Source: Atopsyche davidsoni (taxonomy: Eukaryota > Arthropoda > Insecta > Trichoptera > Hydrobiosidae). From it: a DNA stretch of 64,000 nucleotides. Below are positions 63,061 to 64,000 of this stretch, in pieces; positions within the stretch are counted from its first letter, which is position 1; every line of letters starts with the position of its first letter. The notes below the pieces were generated by a model. That model worked only from the letters and a program-made list of their open reading frames with translations. It ran no database searches and was not told the DNA's origin. The stretch is from contig JAILWY010000018.1 in the NCBI GenBank assembly GCA_022113835.1, positions 9,153,001 through 9,217,000 on the forward strand, in the 5' to 3' direction. The translations under genes and the position numbers were made by a program.

Positions 63061-64000
63061 GTTTATTATGGTTTGCATATATCCCATCTGACCCACCACT
63101 TCCCTAGATAAATATTCTCCTTAAATTTGATGATATACATCAACTGCCAACGATTGCACATCGATTGACTTGATAGTACTGAATATTCAAATACCTGAAT
63201 TCAAATACCTGAAGTCTTGACCTAAAAACACAGAATCGTATAATAACAAAGATAGACTTTTTAAATTTGTATAAATGTCATTTGCATTACATCCTGCTTT
63301 CAATTAAAATGTCTATCTGCTGCGTATCTACGTGCCTGGAAGCACGCTTGGATTGTGTGTGTTGACTTCTCAACTTTGAGGCGATATCAAACACCCTCTT
63401 ATCAGGTGCGGGTCACCAGCCGTCTTAAGTCACCAGCCACAGCCATCGGCCAAAGCGAAGCCGCCGTCGCAGACATGAGCTGTTAATGTCTCTTAAAACA
63501 AACGCTCTGATTATTCCATGTCAATAAATTTAATTGAAATGACGCAAATGTGACAAAAATGTCAGAAGGTCGCGAAGAATCTCCACTGGCGTCGTCATGG
63601 ACCGCGATAGAGAAACTGATAAGAAGCCCAACGTTATTAGTAATTGAGACTGAGTACATTGTTTATATACTTCTGACTAAAATATAACGTGCAGCTCAGA
63701 ATGAAACAGAGTAAATAATTTTATTTATATTATTATTTAGATCAAGACAGTATCTAATATATAAACATATCTCATGCTTTTAAATTAAAATTTGCTGTGT
63801 ACAGTATAAAAGCATTTTTATATATTATTTTAAATAAATCTTTTATAAATATATCACCATTTAGAGATTTAGACGAAATATAAAAACAGCGCGAGAACCA
63901 GAATTAAAATTGTAAACAATAAAAATGTTGACAGGCATAGTTTACCATGTACAATTTTATAAAATCCCATCACAATTACAACAAGATAAACACATTCACT
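63061..64000. other. Intergenic DNA to the window edge
   Basis: AT-rich except for a more mixed stretch at about 63320-63650. No gene, RNA or repeat recognised. Any further member of the complex would lie beyond the edge. Confidence 0.45.

Noticed and set aside
1..64000. A Kazal-type m1 gene or a second HES gene within the window
   Set aside because: Looked for Cys-rich short exons and further basic-helix-loop-helix or WRPW ends; none seen. A gene with very short exons could still be missed by eye.

Overview
The window looks like nuclear DNA of a holometabolous insect, most probably a moth or butterfly (Lepidoptera). This rests on very AT-rich intergenic DNA with GC-rich coding exons, short GT-AG introns, insect-type TATA/initiator promoters and clear insect Notch-pathway genes. 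The order is my inference from sequence character; there is no marker that proves it. No prokaryotic, viral, rRNA, tRNA or CRISPR feature was recognised.

The window reads as a compact Enhancer-of-split complex, E(spl)-C, with all four supported genes on the + strand. (1) 515-4635: a ten-exon kelch-like 10 (KLHL10) gene encoding a BTB-BACK-six-kelch CUL3 adaptor. (2) 9249-9960: a two-exon gene for a 168-residue basic protein that I do not recognise by name. It carries a Bearded-type NxxNExxE motif near its C terminus and a 3' trailer full of GY, Brd and K boxes. (3) 39716-40210: an intronless Bearded-family gene (m4/m-alpha type) with all the family motifs. (4) 61871-62533: an intronless Hairy/E(spl) bHLH-Orange-WRPW repressor of m-beta type.

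Between the genes lie long non-coding stretches: about 27 kb between genes 2 and 3 and about 21 kb between genes 3 and 4. They hold AT-rich DNA, microsatellites, a foldback repeat with a diverged second copy, and scattered GC-raised islands that look more like regulatory modules than exons. Three head-to-head pairs of Su(H)-type sites were found (6583-6615, 38401-38433, 61684-61716). In all three the two 8-mers are separated by exactly 17 bp, and each pair has proneural E-boxes nearby. The one in the HES promoter sits 20 bp upstream of a TATA box, the textbook SPS+A Notch-response layout.

Functionally, genes 2-4 look like one Notch/proneural-responsive module. Proneural bHLH activators and Su(H) plus Notch would switch them on. 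The HES protein represses proneural genes. The Bearded protein, and perhaps gene 2, would bind Neuralized and temper Delta endocytosis. Their 3' UTRs share the GY/Brd/K-box code through which microRNAs damp this gene set in Drosophila. KLHL10 is a male-germline type protein and probably a syntenic neighbour rather than a pathway member.
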